DNA from: Rhodonellum psychrophilum GCM71 = DSM 17998
Lineage (GTDB): Bacteria; Bacteroidota; Bacteroidia; Cytophagales; Cyclobacteriaceae
Assembly: GCF_000381545.1 (NCBI RefSeq)
Contig: NZ_KB906677.1
Location: forward strand, 138,638 to 202,637
Length of the DNA: 64,000 nucleotides
Direction of reading: 5' to 3'
Below the pieces are notes generated by a model that saw nothing but the letters and a program-made list of their open reading frames with translations, did no database searches and was not told where the DNA came from. Shown in pieces: positions 24,187 to 33,588 of this stretch. Numbering within the stretch: the stretch's first letter is position 1; each line of letters opens with the position of its first letter. The position numbers were made by a program, and so were the translations under genes.

Positions 24187-26985
24187 TTATTTAAACAAGT
24201 CGAATTTTACTCCAAAGTTGACTCGTGCATTGTAGAATTCTTCTTGGACAGTCCTTTCCCTGATTCCCTGATAATACCGAAGAGGTTGATTGGTCAGATT
24301 ATTTCCTTCAGCAAATATCCTGAGATTTTTGCTGAAGGCATAAGAGGCATTGACATCCAGAAAAGTCTGGCGGTCATAATAGATATCACCAAAAGCGGAG
24401 TCTCCCAATTCATCTATATACCCACTAGCATGATTGACTGAAAGTCTCAAAACCAATTTTTCGGTTTCAAATGAAAGAGATCCATTGAACATGTTCCTAG
24501 CGGTTCCTGGAAGTTTGAGGGAGGTATTTTCTCTACCTTCAATCCCAGTTGTTTTGGAGTCGGTGAAGGTATAATTCACATAAATACCCAAACCTTTCCA
24601 GATACCCGGCAAAAAATCCAATTGCCTCTGAAATGCAGTTTCGATACCAAAGACATCAGCTGTACCGCCATTTTCAGGCTTTGATAAAAGAGCTACCTGG
24701 CCAAATTGAGGATCATTTACATTTACCAAAGTCCTTTGATAAATAAAATTATTGACGTCTTTGTAAAAACCACCCATGGAGAAGAGCCCCACGGATTGGA
24801 AGTAATTCTCAAACATCAAATCAAAATTCATAGAAGTGGTAGGCACAAGATCAGGATTACCACGCTGAAGTGATTCGGTGTCAGGACTGTAAACGGCATA
24901 GGGCACTAGGTCAAAATAATTTGGTCTTGCAATGGTATTGGTCCAGGCAAACCTTAAAATCCTATTGTCGGAGAAGTCGTACTTGAAATGTGCTCCAGGC
25001 ATGAGATTCCCGTAACTGTCCTTTACATTTTCGGTAGGATTGGAGATTTCCTCTTCTTCATCAAAAGCATTTCCCCGATAATTGATCCCTGTGGTTTCAT
25101 ATCTCAAACCGAAAACACCTGACAGTTTATTGTTGAATTGGTAATCCGACATTACATAAGTAGCGGTGATCGTTTCCTGCGCGTTATAATTGCCTGTAAT
25201 ATATTCTCCAAGTGCATCTTCAAACTCAAATAAAGCGGGATTTTTAAGATCAAGATTTCCCAAAAAAGAACTGGTAACAAACCTACCTGGGGCGTATTGT
25301 GAACCATTTAAAAACAACCTTTCGTTCTGAATGCCAAAAGGCAAATCTCCCAATCTGTTTCCATCGGCACCTAGGCTTCCAAGGGGATCATATACATCAT
25401 ATGAATCTCTACGCTGTTTATTTTTGTTTCGAAGCCTGCCTCCAAATTTAAACATCCCTTTGTTCCCAGCAAAAGGAAGACTGAAATCCAATCTTGCATT
25501 TAAGTCTTCCTCAAAAGTATTGTTATTGGATTCAGATATTTCATTCAAGCCCAAACCCAATTCACTTTCTTGATTCACAAAAGTAGTCAGTGCTTTGAAT
25601 GGATTTCTAGTATCTACCTGCATCAATGCATTGCCCCTATGGGTGATGTAGCGTTCGTTTGGTCGATTTTCTGAGGCTTTGGCATAGGTCGTATTCCAGG
25701 TCATTTTAAGACTGTTGAACAAATGATCACCGGACAGGGTCAAATTGGCAACTCTTTGATCTTCCAATCTTGTATTTCTCACCCTGTCATTGTCTATTCC
25801 ACCCTTGGTTTGAATAGACGCTCTGCCTTGCAGTTGATATAAATTACTTGCCAGGGCATTGAAATTACCTGACTCAATGGGTCTTTCCAACCGATCCACG
25901 CGAAGTCTGTACCTATTTTCTCTATCATCTCTCCAATTGTACATCGCATTCAGCGTAATGGAGTGGTTTTTATTAATGTCGTAATCCAATGCCAAGGAGG
26001 AGCTCCTTCTAATCCTTTGCACATCATATTTTCGAAGATCAAAACGATCCATCACCACAGGATAATTGGGATTGTTTGTTTGCACCCATCTTGCTTCATA
26101 GTTGTCTGACCCAAATGTATGGTTGTTGTACGATCCGGAGAAAATGATGCCCAATTTGTCATTGGCAAACCTGTCTCCAATGATTACCCCACCCGTCCAG
26201 ATCGGCTTATCTGAAAGTAAGTTCACTCCTGAAGCGGCGGTACCAGAAACCCTCAATCCATTTGGTGCCTTCCTGGTGACCAGATTTACAGATCCCCCGA
26301 TAGCATCCGCATCCATATTAGGCAAAACTGCTTTATTCACCTCGATTGTCTGAATCATGTCGGCAGGAATAAGGTCCATTTGTACTCTTCTATTGTCTCC
26401 TTCAGCGGAAGGAATCCTTTCCCCATTGAGCGTAACGGAATTCAATTCCGGTGACATCCCACGGATGATGATGTCTCTGGCCTCTCCTTGATCATTTTGC
26501 ATGGTGATCCCAGGAATCCTTTTAATGGCATCTCCGATGTTGGCATCCGGGAATCGTCCTATTTGATCAGCGGCAACGATATTGCTGATATTGGCATTCG
26601 TTTTTTGCTGGTTTAAGGCTCTGGCTTGTCCCTTGAGCCTATCACCAAACACGATGAATTCTGTGCCATCAATTGTTCCCTGGCTCATTTGGAATTTGAT
26701 TTCCAATGTCTGGCCATTTTGCAAGACAATTTCCTGAGATTGTCCGGTGTAGCCCAAATAGGTTGCACCCACCCGATAATTCCCTGGAGACAGGCCTACC
26801 AAGGTGAAATCACCGTCTTGATTAGTAACCGTTCCTTTTGTTGTTCCCTGAATCAAAATACTAGCGCCGGGTAGTGAAAGGTTTTGAGCATCAATTACCT
26901 TACCTCTTAAAACAGCTTGTCCTAAAACCTCTTGAGAAAAGAGAAATAGACACAGCAATGTGAATACTTGGTATTGCTTTTTCAT
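24187..26985 (-). CDS. TonB-dependent receptor of the phytase locus
   Basis: 932 residues: signal peptide (MKKQYQVFTLLCLFLFSQEVLG), carboxypeptidase-regulatory-like domain (AVLRGKVIDAQNLSLPGASI, about 24-105), plug (GDAIKRIPGITMQNDQGEAR, IIIRGMSPELNSVTLNGERI) and a long barrel ending NFGVKFDLFK. Plugs of this type with the DxxIGRFPDAN segment are usual in receptors paired with secreted hydrolases rather than SusCD systems. It lies 27 bp after the phytase gene, so phytate, its lower phosphates or a metal complex of them is the natural guess for the ligand; that part is inference. Confidence 0.88.
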   Translation of the reverse strand: MKKQYQVFTLLCLFLFSQEVLGQAVLRGKVIDAQNLSLPGASILIQGTTKGTVTNQDGDFTLVGLSPGNYRVGATYLGYTGQSQEIVLQNGQTLEIKFQMSQGTIDGTEFIVFGDRLKGQARALNQQKTNANISNIVAADQIGRFPDANIGDAIKRIPGITMQNDQGEARDIIIRGMSPELNSVTLNGERIPSAEGDNRRVQMDLIPADMIQTIEVNKAVLPNMDADAIGGSVNLVTRKAPNGLRVSGTAASGVNLLSDKPIWTGGVIIGDRFANDKLGIIFSGSYNNHTFGSDNYEARWVQTNNPNYPVVMDRFDLRKYDVQRIRRSSSLALDYDINKNHSITLNAMYNWRDDRENRYRLRVDRLERPIESGNFNALASNLYQLQGRASIQTKGGIDNDRVRNTRLEDQRVANLTLSGDHLFNSLKMTWNTTYAKASENRPNERYITHRGNALMQVDTRNPFKALTTFVNQESELGLGLNEISESNNNTFEEDLNARLDFSLPFAGNKGMFKFGGRLRNKNKQRRDSYDVYDPLGSLGADGNRLGDLPFGIQNERLFLNGSQYAPGRFVTSSFLGNLDLKNPALFEFEDALGEYITGNYNAQETITATYVMSDYQFNNKLSGVFGLRYETTGINYRGNAFDEEEEISNPTENVKDSYGNLMPGAHFKYDFSDNRILRFAWTNTIARPNYFDLVPYAVYSPDTESLQRGNPDLVPTTSMNFDLMFENYFQSVGLFSMGGFYKDVNNFIYQRTLVNVNDPQFGQVALLSKPENGGTADVFGIETAFQRQLDFLPGIWKGLGIYVNYTFTDSKTTGIEGRENTSLKLPGTARNMFNGSLSFETEKLVLRLSVNHASGYIDELGDSAFGDIYYDRQTFLDVNASYAFSKNLRIFAEGNNLTNQPLRYYQGIRERTVQEEFYNARVNFGVKFDLFK

Positions 26986-27012
26986 AATTTATGATTTTTA
27001 CAATGTTCAAAA

Positions 27013-28098
27013 CTATTTTCTTATTTTCAGAATATCTCCAGCCAAGTCCTCCCATCGATAGAAATGGAAGGTTTTATCATCTGACATAGCCACAAACAAT
27101 CCTTTTGAGAAAGTGGTATTTAGCGGCAAACTGGTGACTTCCGATCCATCGCTGGATACTGCGGAGGTTTTGACAACCGTAATTAAATCGTGTTGATGTG
27201 GATTATTTTCGGATCCTTCTCTCGGAAAAACATGGAACTGATTCACTTCCTGATCTGAAACCAGGATATATCCAGTATTGTCGTCCAACTGATAGATTGA
27301 AATACCTTCATGGTCTTGGGTAAAGCCTGATGTCCCAAAAAGTGCTAGCTCTTCATTTCCTTTAGATGGATTGGCGTGGTATTTCCTAACCCCAACTCCT
27401 TCATCGGAGTAATAGACAAATCCCAATTGGTGATCCACAGCAATTGCCTCTATCTCTTTTTTTCCACTGTATTTTCCAAATTTCCGAACCAATTCAAGTT
27501 GAATCCCTGTATTTGCACCAATGATTTCGTATTGCCAGAGGTAACTGCCATCTGTGGGCCCATTCTTTCTCCCCGCAATGACATAATGCTTTTTATTGAC
27601 TTGATCATGGTATACCGCTACACCCATTAGATCCCTGAATTCTGGGCCTGTTTCATCCTGATAAATCTCAATGCCACCAGCATTAATTTCTTTCATATCT
27701 GGAAGGCTATAAAACCTAAGCTTGGAGGTAAGCCGCTCACCAGTCACCGCAAAGTCCACAGTTTTATCACCTATGGAAAGACCGTATCCGACATCTACAT
27801 TGTTGGGCCTTTGGAGATTTCGAATGACGAGGGAGTCGATGATTTTTCCTTCCAAATCAAAAACATATAGGGCACCATCCGCATCTTTGTCTGTTCCGAT
27901 AATCAAACTTCTTGAGGGATCATCTGTATTGATCCAGATGGCTGGGTCGTCGGTATCATGATTGACGGAATCGGTGATGATTTGGGGTTTGATTACCGTT
28001 TCTTGGATCAGGTTGGCCTCGAGATCCTGGGGATTTTTGGATTGGCAACTGCTTAAAATAAGAGCAGACATCAAGCTGTAAGATAATTTTTTTAACAT
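27013..28098 (-). CDS. Beta-propeller phytase (3-phytase type), lipoprotein
   Basis: 361 residues from the ATG at 28098, chosen because it gives a clean lipoprotein signal (MLKKLSYSLMSALILSSCQ); an upstream frame adds 20 residues ahead of it. Family features of calcium-dependent beta-propeller phytases are visible: DTDDPAIWIN near the N-terminus, IGTDKDADGALYVFDLEGK, RPNNVDVGYG, GPEFRDLMGVAVY, EIEAIAVDHQLGFVYYSDE and FTQDHEGISIY. It releases phosphate from phytate outside the inner membrane. It is the first gene of the operon with the TonB-dependent receptor. Confidence 0.9.
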   Translation of the reverse strand: MLKKLSYSLMSALILSSCQSKNPQDLEANLIQETVIKPQIITDSVNHDTDDPAIWINTDDPSRSLIIGTDKDADGALYVFDLEGKIIDSLVIRNLQRPNNVDVGYGLSIGDKTVDFAVTGERLTSKLRFYSLPDMKEINAGGIEIYQDETGPEFRDLMGVAVYHDQVNKKHYVIAGRKNGPTDGSYLWQYEIIGANTGIQLELVRKFGKYSGKKEIEAIAVDHQLGFVYYSDEGVGVRKYHANPSKGNEELALFGTSGFTQDHEGISIYQLDDNTGYILVSDQEVNQFHVFPREGSENNPHQHDLITVVKTSAVSSDGSEVTSLPLNTTFSKGLFVAMSDDKTFHFYRWEDLAGDILKIRK

Positions 28099-28102
28099 TT
28101 CT

Positions 28103-28148
28103 ATCGATGGTTTTTGTTGGGTCAAAATTAGTAGACCAAACCATCGAT
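28103..28148 (-). promoter_or_regulatory. Phytase promoter framed by an 11-bp inverted repeat
   Basis: On the minus strand, ATCGATGGTTT and AAACCATCGAT are perfect inverted repeats 24 bp apart, and between them is TAATTTTG (28130-28123), a match to the TAnnTTTG -7 box. The downstream arm lies in the short 5' leader, ending 4 bp before the ATG. The symmetry around the promoter suggests an operator for a dimeric regulator. Confidence 0.55.
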
Positions 28149-28290
28149 CACCAGCCAATTACGTTATGAAAAAGCAACAATGAGAATTTAAAACGTTAAC
28201 AAAACAGTTACACAGACCCCTAAAAATTGATTTAAATAATTGATTTACAGTATTTTATATAATATTAAAAATAGATTAACAAATCATTTC

Positions 28291-29943
28291 CTAAATACCG
28301 AGGATGAATTGTTGTAAACTTTCTCCTTTGGGAAGATTGAGTTTTTTACGCAATCTATAACGAGATATCCTTAAGCTTTCCGGAGATATCCCCAAGATGG
28401 AAGCAATATCCTTCGAACTCATATTCAATCTCATCAGGGAGGCCAGCCTTAGGTCGGAAGGTGTCAGGTGCTGAGAAAACCCATTGAGTTGATGGAAAAA
28501 ATTTTCATGTACTTTTTCGAAGTTCTTTCTAAAACTATCCCAATCTGTGTCTTGGACAAAATTGAAATCAATCATTTTGATCAGGTTGCGGATTTTCTTT
28601 TTTTGTTCTTTGGAATCATCTTCCACTGTTTGTTGAAGTTTCTTTCGGATTTCTTCCAGAATTTTGTTTTTGTCAATTAAATGCAGCGTTTGTGCTAGAA
28701 GGGATTTTGAATTCAGCTCCAATTCATCGGCCATCTTTTGCTCCTTCAGTTGAACGTGGTACACCTCCTTTTCCATTAATTTCTGCTGATGGTAGAGATT
28801 TTTTTTCTGGTGAAAAAGCAATTCCTCCGCGGATTTGGATTTAATTTTTTGCCTGCTGTAAAAAACCAAACTTAATCCCAAAACCAACAAAGTCAGTAAA
28901 ACAAGGAGAAATTTCAACTTTTTATCAAGGACCTGGCTGTATTTCAATTCCGAAATTTGTTGGTCTTTCAATTTCACATGAGAGAGCTGTTCCATAAGCG
29001 CAAGCTGCCGTGCAGATTCCAGGGAAAAAATTTCCTGATACACCATTCTGCTGGTATCCAAATAGGAAAGTGATGTTTTAAAGTCTTCTTTATCTTTGTA
29101 GATTTTGGAAATATCCCTCAAGGCACTGCTTTCTTGATAAATATCATTATAAAGTCTACTTATTTGAAGGGCCATGAGTGAATTGGTTAAAGCTTCTTCC
29201 AAGCGACCTTGCTTTCTGTAAATATCTCCGAGATTATTGATATTGCTTATCAGTTTAAGGCTATCCCCTGTTTGGAGGTTGAGTTGATAAGCTGCGTCAA
29301 AGTAAAAAAGTGCGGAGTCGAAATTTTCACTGTCCTCATAAATACTCCCCAGGTTTTCCATAATTTGTGAAGACAAGTATCCCATTTCCTGCCTCCGAAA
29401 AACACCCAAGGACTTCCATTGATAATAAAGTGCTTTTGGATAATCGCCTGATTTTTCATGCATGCTTCCAATCCACCCCAAGGACTTTGCTTGTCCAATT
29501 AAGTCGCCGCAATCAATTGCCAATTCATAGGCCAATTGATGCATTTCTAGGGAAATTTTCGCGTTTTTTGTCTTGTACAAAATCCTTCCCTGAAAGTTAT
29601 AATTTTCCACCAAATAGTTTGCTGAACCAAAGGCTTTGAAAATATCCGCTGCCGCCAAGAACCTTTCACCAGATTCGGCATAAATCCCCTGTTGAAATAA
29701 AATTTCTCCAAGAAATTGAAGAATTAAACCTTCTGTAAGTTTGTCATCACTTTCCCCACTTACCTTTAGCGCTTCTGTCGCAAAATAATAACTGGAATCA
29801 GGAGCTAAAAACATCTTGGTTTTCGCTTGCATTAACAACCGCTGAACAGAAGCATTTTTTAATTGATCTTCGGCCCCCTCCACCAAAAAACACCAAAGCA
29901 CCAAAACAACACCAAAAAGACCTCTCAATAAGCAAAAATTCAT
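28291..29943 (-). CDS. TPR-containing membrane regulator with C-terminal LuxR/GerE-type HTH
   Basis: 550 residues: signal or N-terminal membrane segment (GLFGVVLVLWCFLVEGA), six or so tetratricopeptide repeats in the periplasmic part (about 55-330), one membrane helix (LKFLLVLLTLLVLGLSLVFY, about 347-366), a long coiled coil (about 370-450) and a C-terminal helix-turn-helix (LTPSDLRLASLMRLNMSSKD, then IASILGISPESLRISRYRLR). Proteins of this layout are probable one-component sensor-regulators in Bacteroidota and often lie beside TonB-receptor loci. Its position and direction suggest it controls the phytase operon that follows. Confidence 0.8.
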   Translation of the reverse strand: MNFCLLRGLFGVVLVLWCFLVEGAEDQLKNASVQRLLMQAKTKMFLAPDSSYYFATEALKVSGESDDKLTEGLILQFLGEILFQQGIYAESGERFLAAADIFKAFGSANYLVENYNFQGRILYKTKNAKISLEMHQLAYELAIDCGDLIGQAKSLGWIGSMHEKSGDYPKALYYQWKSLGVFRRQEMGYLSSQIMENLGSIYEDSENFDSALFYFDAAYQLNLQTGDSLKLISNINNLGDIYRKQGRLEEALTNSLMALQISRLYNDIYQESSALRDISKIYKDKEDFKTSLSYLDTSRMVYQEIFSLESARQLALMEQLSHVKLKDQQISELKYSQVLDKKLKFLLVLLTLLVLGLSLVFYSRQKIKSKSAEELLFHQKKNLYHQQKLMEKEVYHVQLKEQKMADELELNSKSLLAQTLHLIDKNKILEEIRKKLQQTVEDDSKEQKKKIRNLIKMIDFNFVQDTDWDSFRKNFEKVHENFFHQLNGFSQHLTPSDLRLASLMRLNMSSKDIASILGISPESLRISRYRLRKKLNLPKGESLQQFILGI

Positions 29944-30130
29944 TCACAAAAATGCCTATTCCAAACTTCATGTTGATTAAGGAATCATTTACTGGATATT
30001 AATTTTTATTAACATGAACAAAAAAACACCAAAACATCCAAGCAAAAAAACAATTCAAATTAAAACCTGATCGGAATCATCCTTAAAATGATGCAAAATC
30101 CCCAAATTCAAGTGATCAAATAAACAGAAG

Positions 30131-30640
30131 ATGAAGACACTCCTCATTTTTGGCTCCAAAACAGGTGGTACCACCAAGATCGTCAAGACCATTCAAAAAA
30201 GGATCGGAATGGAAAATTGTGATCTGGTGGATTTGAATGACAACCCAAAACCAAGCCTTGAAATATACAATATCATTGTCATCGGAGGTCCAATCTATGC
30301 CGGCAAACTTTTGGCCTCGGTGCAAAAATACATCTCCGAAAACTCAAGGGAGCTGTTGACCAAACCTTTGGCCATATTTACCTGCGGAATGAATGAACCC
30401 AATTATCAATCGCAATTGGAAAATGCTTTTCCCGAGAATCTAAAAAGCCATAGCTTTTACCGCGGGACTCTTGGCGGAGAATATGATTTTGAAAAATTGA
30501 ATTGGTTCGAACGTTTTATGGTCAAGAGCATAAGCGGCATCAAAACATCCATGCAACATTATAAAATGGAGGAAATCGATCGTCTTGTGAATCAAATTTC
30601 TGAAATTGAAAAATCCCACAAAGACATTGAGAACACCTAG
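30131..30640 (+). CDS. Flavodoxin-domain protein (HemG-like)
   Basis: 169 residues with an N-terminal FMN phosphate-binding loop FGSKTGGTTKIVKTI and the flavodoxin strands IIVIGGPIYAGKL and LAIFTCGMN. The C-terminal part (GEYDFEKLNWFERFMVKSIS) resembles the extra segment of HemG-type protoporphyrinogen dehydrogenases and related flavodoxin-5 proteins. It may be a protoporphyrinogen IX dehydrogenase or a stand-alone electron carrier. It is divergent from the TPR regulator and appears monocistronic. Confidence 0.75.
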   Translation: MKTLLIFGSKTGGTTKIVKTIQKRIGMENCDLVDLNDNPKPSLEIYNIIVIGGPIYAGKLLASVQKYISENSRELLTKPLAIFTCGMNEPNYQSQLENAFPENLKSHSFYRGTLGGEYDFEKLNWFERFMVKSISGIKTSMQHYKMEEIDRLVNQISEIEKSHKDIENT

Positions 30641-30719
30641 TTTCATCACAAAACCATCTGATCCGCATGTATTTGTGGGAATTGAAAATCTTTGGACATC
30701 CTTGGAAGTCAGCCCAGAA

Positions 30720-31409
30720 TTATAATCCCTTCAGGTTTAATACTGCCAATTCAAAATCCGGGCTAAGCTCCAATGCCTGTTCAAAAGCCGTCTTGGCCTC
30801 CGCCTTGCTGCCTTGATCCAAATACACCAAACCCTTTAAATTCAAAGCTGCAGCCTTGACAGACACCTCTTGGGTGGAATCATCCTCTTTGGGAAAGCCC
30901 AATTTCTGCTCATTGGATTTTGTGTTTTTGACCAACATGTTGATGGAATTCAAAGCCTCCTCATATCTTTTTAGGGAATACTGCAAATAGGCAGTTTTGT
31001 AAAGGCTGAAAATATCATCATTCAAAAGATACAATCTTTCAAACTGTGGCAGGGCGCGGTCCAATGCCCCCAATTGTTCCAAGGAATAGGCAGCCACTTC
31101 CAATGCCGGAATGCTTTTGTCATTTTTCTCCAAGGCATCCAATGCCGCCACTGCTGCGGAACCATATTGGTTGGTTTCAAAATAAAGAGAAGCCAGCAAT
31201 TCAGGGTAGCGGGCATTCGTTGGATTTCTATCCATCAACTCAAACAACTTCACTCTCGCGACTACAACATCATTGTAACGGAGCGCCATTTGATAGATTT
31301 TCTGGTCTGTTTCATTGCGCTTGCGCGATGACTCCGGCTCATCAGCCGGGACTTGTTGTGCCATTACAGTTGATCCTGTTATGAAAAACAACAGGATCAA
31401 GGTTTTCAT
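30720..31409 (-). CDS. Exported tetratricopeptide-repeat protein
   Basis: 229 residues from the ATG at 31409, which gives a signal peptide (MKTLILLFFITGSTVMAQ); two further upstream in-frame starts add only 3 or 9 residues. Several TPR units follow, for example YPELLASLYFETNQYGSAAV and AAALNLKGLVYLDQGSKAEA. It is probably a periplasmic scaffold. It lies 36 bp after the CCA-adding enzyme gene on the same strand, so co-transcription is possible, but no functional link is evident. Confidence 0.7.
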   Translation of the reverse strand: MKTLILLFFITGSTVMAQQVPADEPESSRKRNETDQKIYQMALRYNDVVVARVKLFELMDRNPTNARYPELLASLYFETNQYGSAAVAALDALEKNDKSIPALEVAAYSLEQLGALDRALPQFERLYLLNDDIFSLYKTAYLQYSLKRYEEALNSINMLVKNTKSNEQKLGFPKEDDSTQEVSVKAAALNLKGLVYLDQGSKAEAKTAFEQALELSPDFELAVLNLKGL

Positions 31410-31445
31410 TGTATTCATCGGGTTTCGGTTTAGCATTTGTTAATC

Positions 31446-32855
31446 TTATTTCAGTTTTTTCAGAACGGCTAATTTATGCAATAAGTCCATTGCTTCCTCT
31501 TTATTATTTTGGATTTGCCCCTCCAAAATGGCTTCTTTTATTTCTTCTTTAAGTTCACCCACGATTTTGGAAGGTTCCAAGCCAAACATCTGCATGATTT
31601 CTTCTCCGGAGACTGGCGGTTGGAAATTCCGGACGTGATCCGAGGACTCCACTTCGATGATCTTCTGCTCTACTTTATCAAAATTCGCCAGGTATTTGAC
31701 GACCTTATTGTTGTTTTTGGAAGTCACATCAGCGCGGCACAGTTTCATCAGGTCATCGATGTCATCTCCCGCATCGAAAAGCAATCTGCGGATGGCGGAA
31801 TCGGTCACCTTATCACTGACCAAAGCGATGGGTCTGAGGTGTAACCTGACCAACTTTTGGACGTACTTCATCCGTTCATCCATTGGCAATTTCATTCTTC
31901 TGAAAATTCCCGGGGTCAATCTGGCGCCTTTGTCTTCGTGTCCATGAAAAGTCCATCCCACTTTTTCGTTGAAACGTTTGGTAGCAGGCTTGGCGATATC
32001 GTGTATGATGGCCGCCCACCTGAGCCAGAGGTTGTCCGTGGTGGTGGAGATATTGTCCAGCACTTGGAGGGTATGGTAGAAATTGTCCTTATGGGATTTA
32101 TCCCCTACTGAATCCACACCTTGGAGCGCCACCATTTCCGGGAAAAACTGGTGCAGCAAATTACTGGCAAAAAGCAATTTAAATCCATAGGACGGCTTGT
32201 CCACCAGGATCATTTTATTCAACTCATCGATGATTCGCTCTGCCGAAATAATGGAAAGCCTCTCCGCATTTTTAATGATGCTGTCGAAGGTATCAGGATC
32301 AATGTCAAAATTCAATTGGGAAGCAAATCTTATCGCCCGCATCATCCGCAAGGGATCATCCGAAAAAGTGACGTTGGGATCCGTAGGGGTTTTAATCACT
32401 TTCCTTTTGATGTCTTTCATCCCCTCAAAAGGATCGATCATTTCCCCGAAATTATGTGCGTTGACCGAAATGGCCATGGCGTTGATCGTGAAATCCCTAC
32501 GTTCCTGATCCTCCTGAAGTGTCCCATCCTCAACCAGAGGCTTTCTTGAATCGGCTCTGTAGGATTCCTTTCGGGCTCCGACAAATTCAACCTCCCAATC
32601 ATCCAATTTGATCATGGCAGTGCCAAAGTTCTTGAAAACCGACAGGGGAACATGTTGCTCAAAACTTTCAGCAACCTTGGTAGCCAGTGCGATTCCGCTG
32701 CCAACACAGACAAAATCGATGTCCTTGCTTTCCCTTTTGAGGATCAAATCCCGAACATACCCGCCCACTACATAAGTCTCCAGACCCAATTCATCCGCAC
32801 ATCTTCCGACGCGATGAAAAATATCAACCTGGTCCAGCTTGTCTTTTAAATTCAT
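31446..32855 (-). CDS. cca: CCA tRNA nucleotidyltransferase / poly(A) polymerase family with HD domain
   Basis: 469 residues. The class II nucleotidyltransferase head has VVGGYVRDLIL (about 29-39) and the metal-binding DIDFV (46-50), followed by the RRDFTINAMA motif, the flexible-loop region DDPLRMMRAIRFASQL (about 165-180) and an HD phosphohydrolase-like domain (HDIAKPATKRF). It adds or repairs the CCA end of tRNAs; a poly(A) polymerase role is the alternative in this family. Its start overlaps the upstream gene by 4 bp. Confidence 0.88.
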   Translation of the reverse strand: MNLKDKLDQVDIFHRVGRCADELGLETYVVGGYVRDLILKRESKDIDFVCVGSGIALATKVAESFEQHVPLSVFKNFGTAMIKLDDWEVEFVGARKESYRADSRKPLVEDGTLQEDQERRDFTINAMAISVNAHNFGEMIDPFEGMKDIKRKVIKTPTDPNVTFSDDPLRMMRAIRFASQLNFDIDPDTFDSIIKNAERLSIISAERIIDELNKMILVDKPSYGFKLLFASNLLHQFFPEMVALQGVDSVGDKSHKDNFYHTLQVLDNISTTTDNLWLRWAAIIHDIAKPATKRFNEKVGWTFHGHEDKGARLTPGIFRRMKLPMDERMKYVQKLVRLHLRPIALVSDKVTDSAIRRLLFDAGDDIDDLMKLCRADVTSKNNNKVVKYLANFDKVEQKIIEVESSDHVRNFQPPVSGEEIMQMFGLEPSKIVGELKEEIKEAILEGQIQNNKEEAMDLLHKLAVLKKLK

Positions 32856-33325
32856 CCTTTCAATATTTTGATATCCCCATCAGGGCTCAAAAAAATCTCC
32901 TTGGTCCCACCGCTCAGGAGCGGAAAATATTCCTCGGTTTCAAAATCAAATTCCTTTGCCTTCGATTTCTGAACGACCATAGGTTGGCCAAAAGCAAATA
33001 GCAATTTGTTCCAGTAGGATTGCTTGATCATTGAAAACTTTACTTTCCCATCCTTTATGGGTCCATTTTTCAAAACCCTATTGACAGGGGTGTGGTAGAT
33101 GGTGGGTTTGCTGGCAAATTCTATCACATCCAAGGAAACCTCCGAAAACTGTTCTACCAAAGTCCTGATCTGGAAAAGATCAAAAATAAGAAAAGTACCA
33201 TCTGTCTGATCCAGGTCTTCCTTCCACTGCGATGGGACAATCAGTTCAATACCTTCTCCGTGACCTTCCTTGATGGTGACACGACCCTTTTCCTTCAATA
33301 CTTTGACAACTGCGCTAATTTCCAC
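32852..33325 (-). CDS. Degenerate TsaC/YrdC-like protein, possible pseudo-enzyme
   Basis: 157 residues, annotated from the pattern of the threonylcarbamoyl-AMP synthase fold. The middle (TLVEQFSEVSLDVIEFASKP, then KDGKVKFSMIKQSYWNKLL and FAFGQPMVV) lines up with the family's helix, substrate strand and the region before STSAN. The end (EIFLSPDGDIKILKG) matches the usual tail SIIKLGxxGEVKIIR. However, the catalytic PTDTxxG loop, the K-x-R motif and STSAN are all absent, and the protein is about 40 residues short. It overlaps cca by 4 bp. I infer a non-catalytic homologue, perhaps RNA-binding; a fast-evolving hypothetical protein is the alternative. Confidence 0.5.
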   Translation of the reverse strand: MEISAVVKVLKEKGRVTIKEGHGEGIELIVPSQWKEDLDQTDGTFLIFDLFQIRTLVEQFSEVSLDVIEFASKPTIYHTPVNRVLKNGPIKDGKVKFSMIKQSYWNKLLFAFGQPMVVQKSKAKEFDFETEEYFPLLSGGTKEIFLSPDGDIKILKG

Positions 33326-33588
33326 TTTTCTGATTTTTTGCCAAAAATACGGGAGATAATCGAGAGGATCGCATTTTTGGGAAGATAGTTATCGATAAGA
33401 TGGTTTTTTTTCATGTTGGAAAGTCTTTTAAAGGGGCTTGTCTTTCACTTTGAAAAAATAAATTGACTAAGCCGCAAAGGAAAAATTGTTGTTGGTGAAA
33501 AATTTAAAATCTTTAACTGATACTGGGCGCAGTATTCCACCACGCCTTCCTATCCTTCGGATATGTAATTCGAATCACAAAAACAATC

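Noticed and set aside
28103-28148. Invertible (phase-variable) promoter at the phytase gene
   Set aside because: The 24-bp distance between the arms is far shorter than known invertible promoters and no recombinase gene is near; kept only as an operator candidate.
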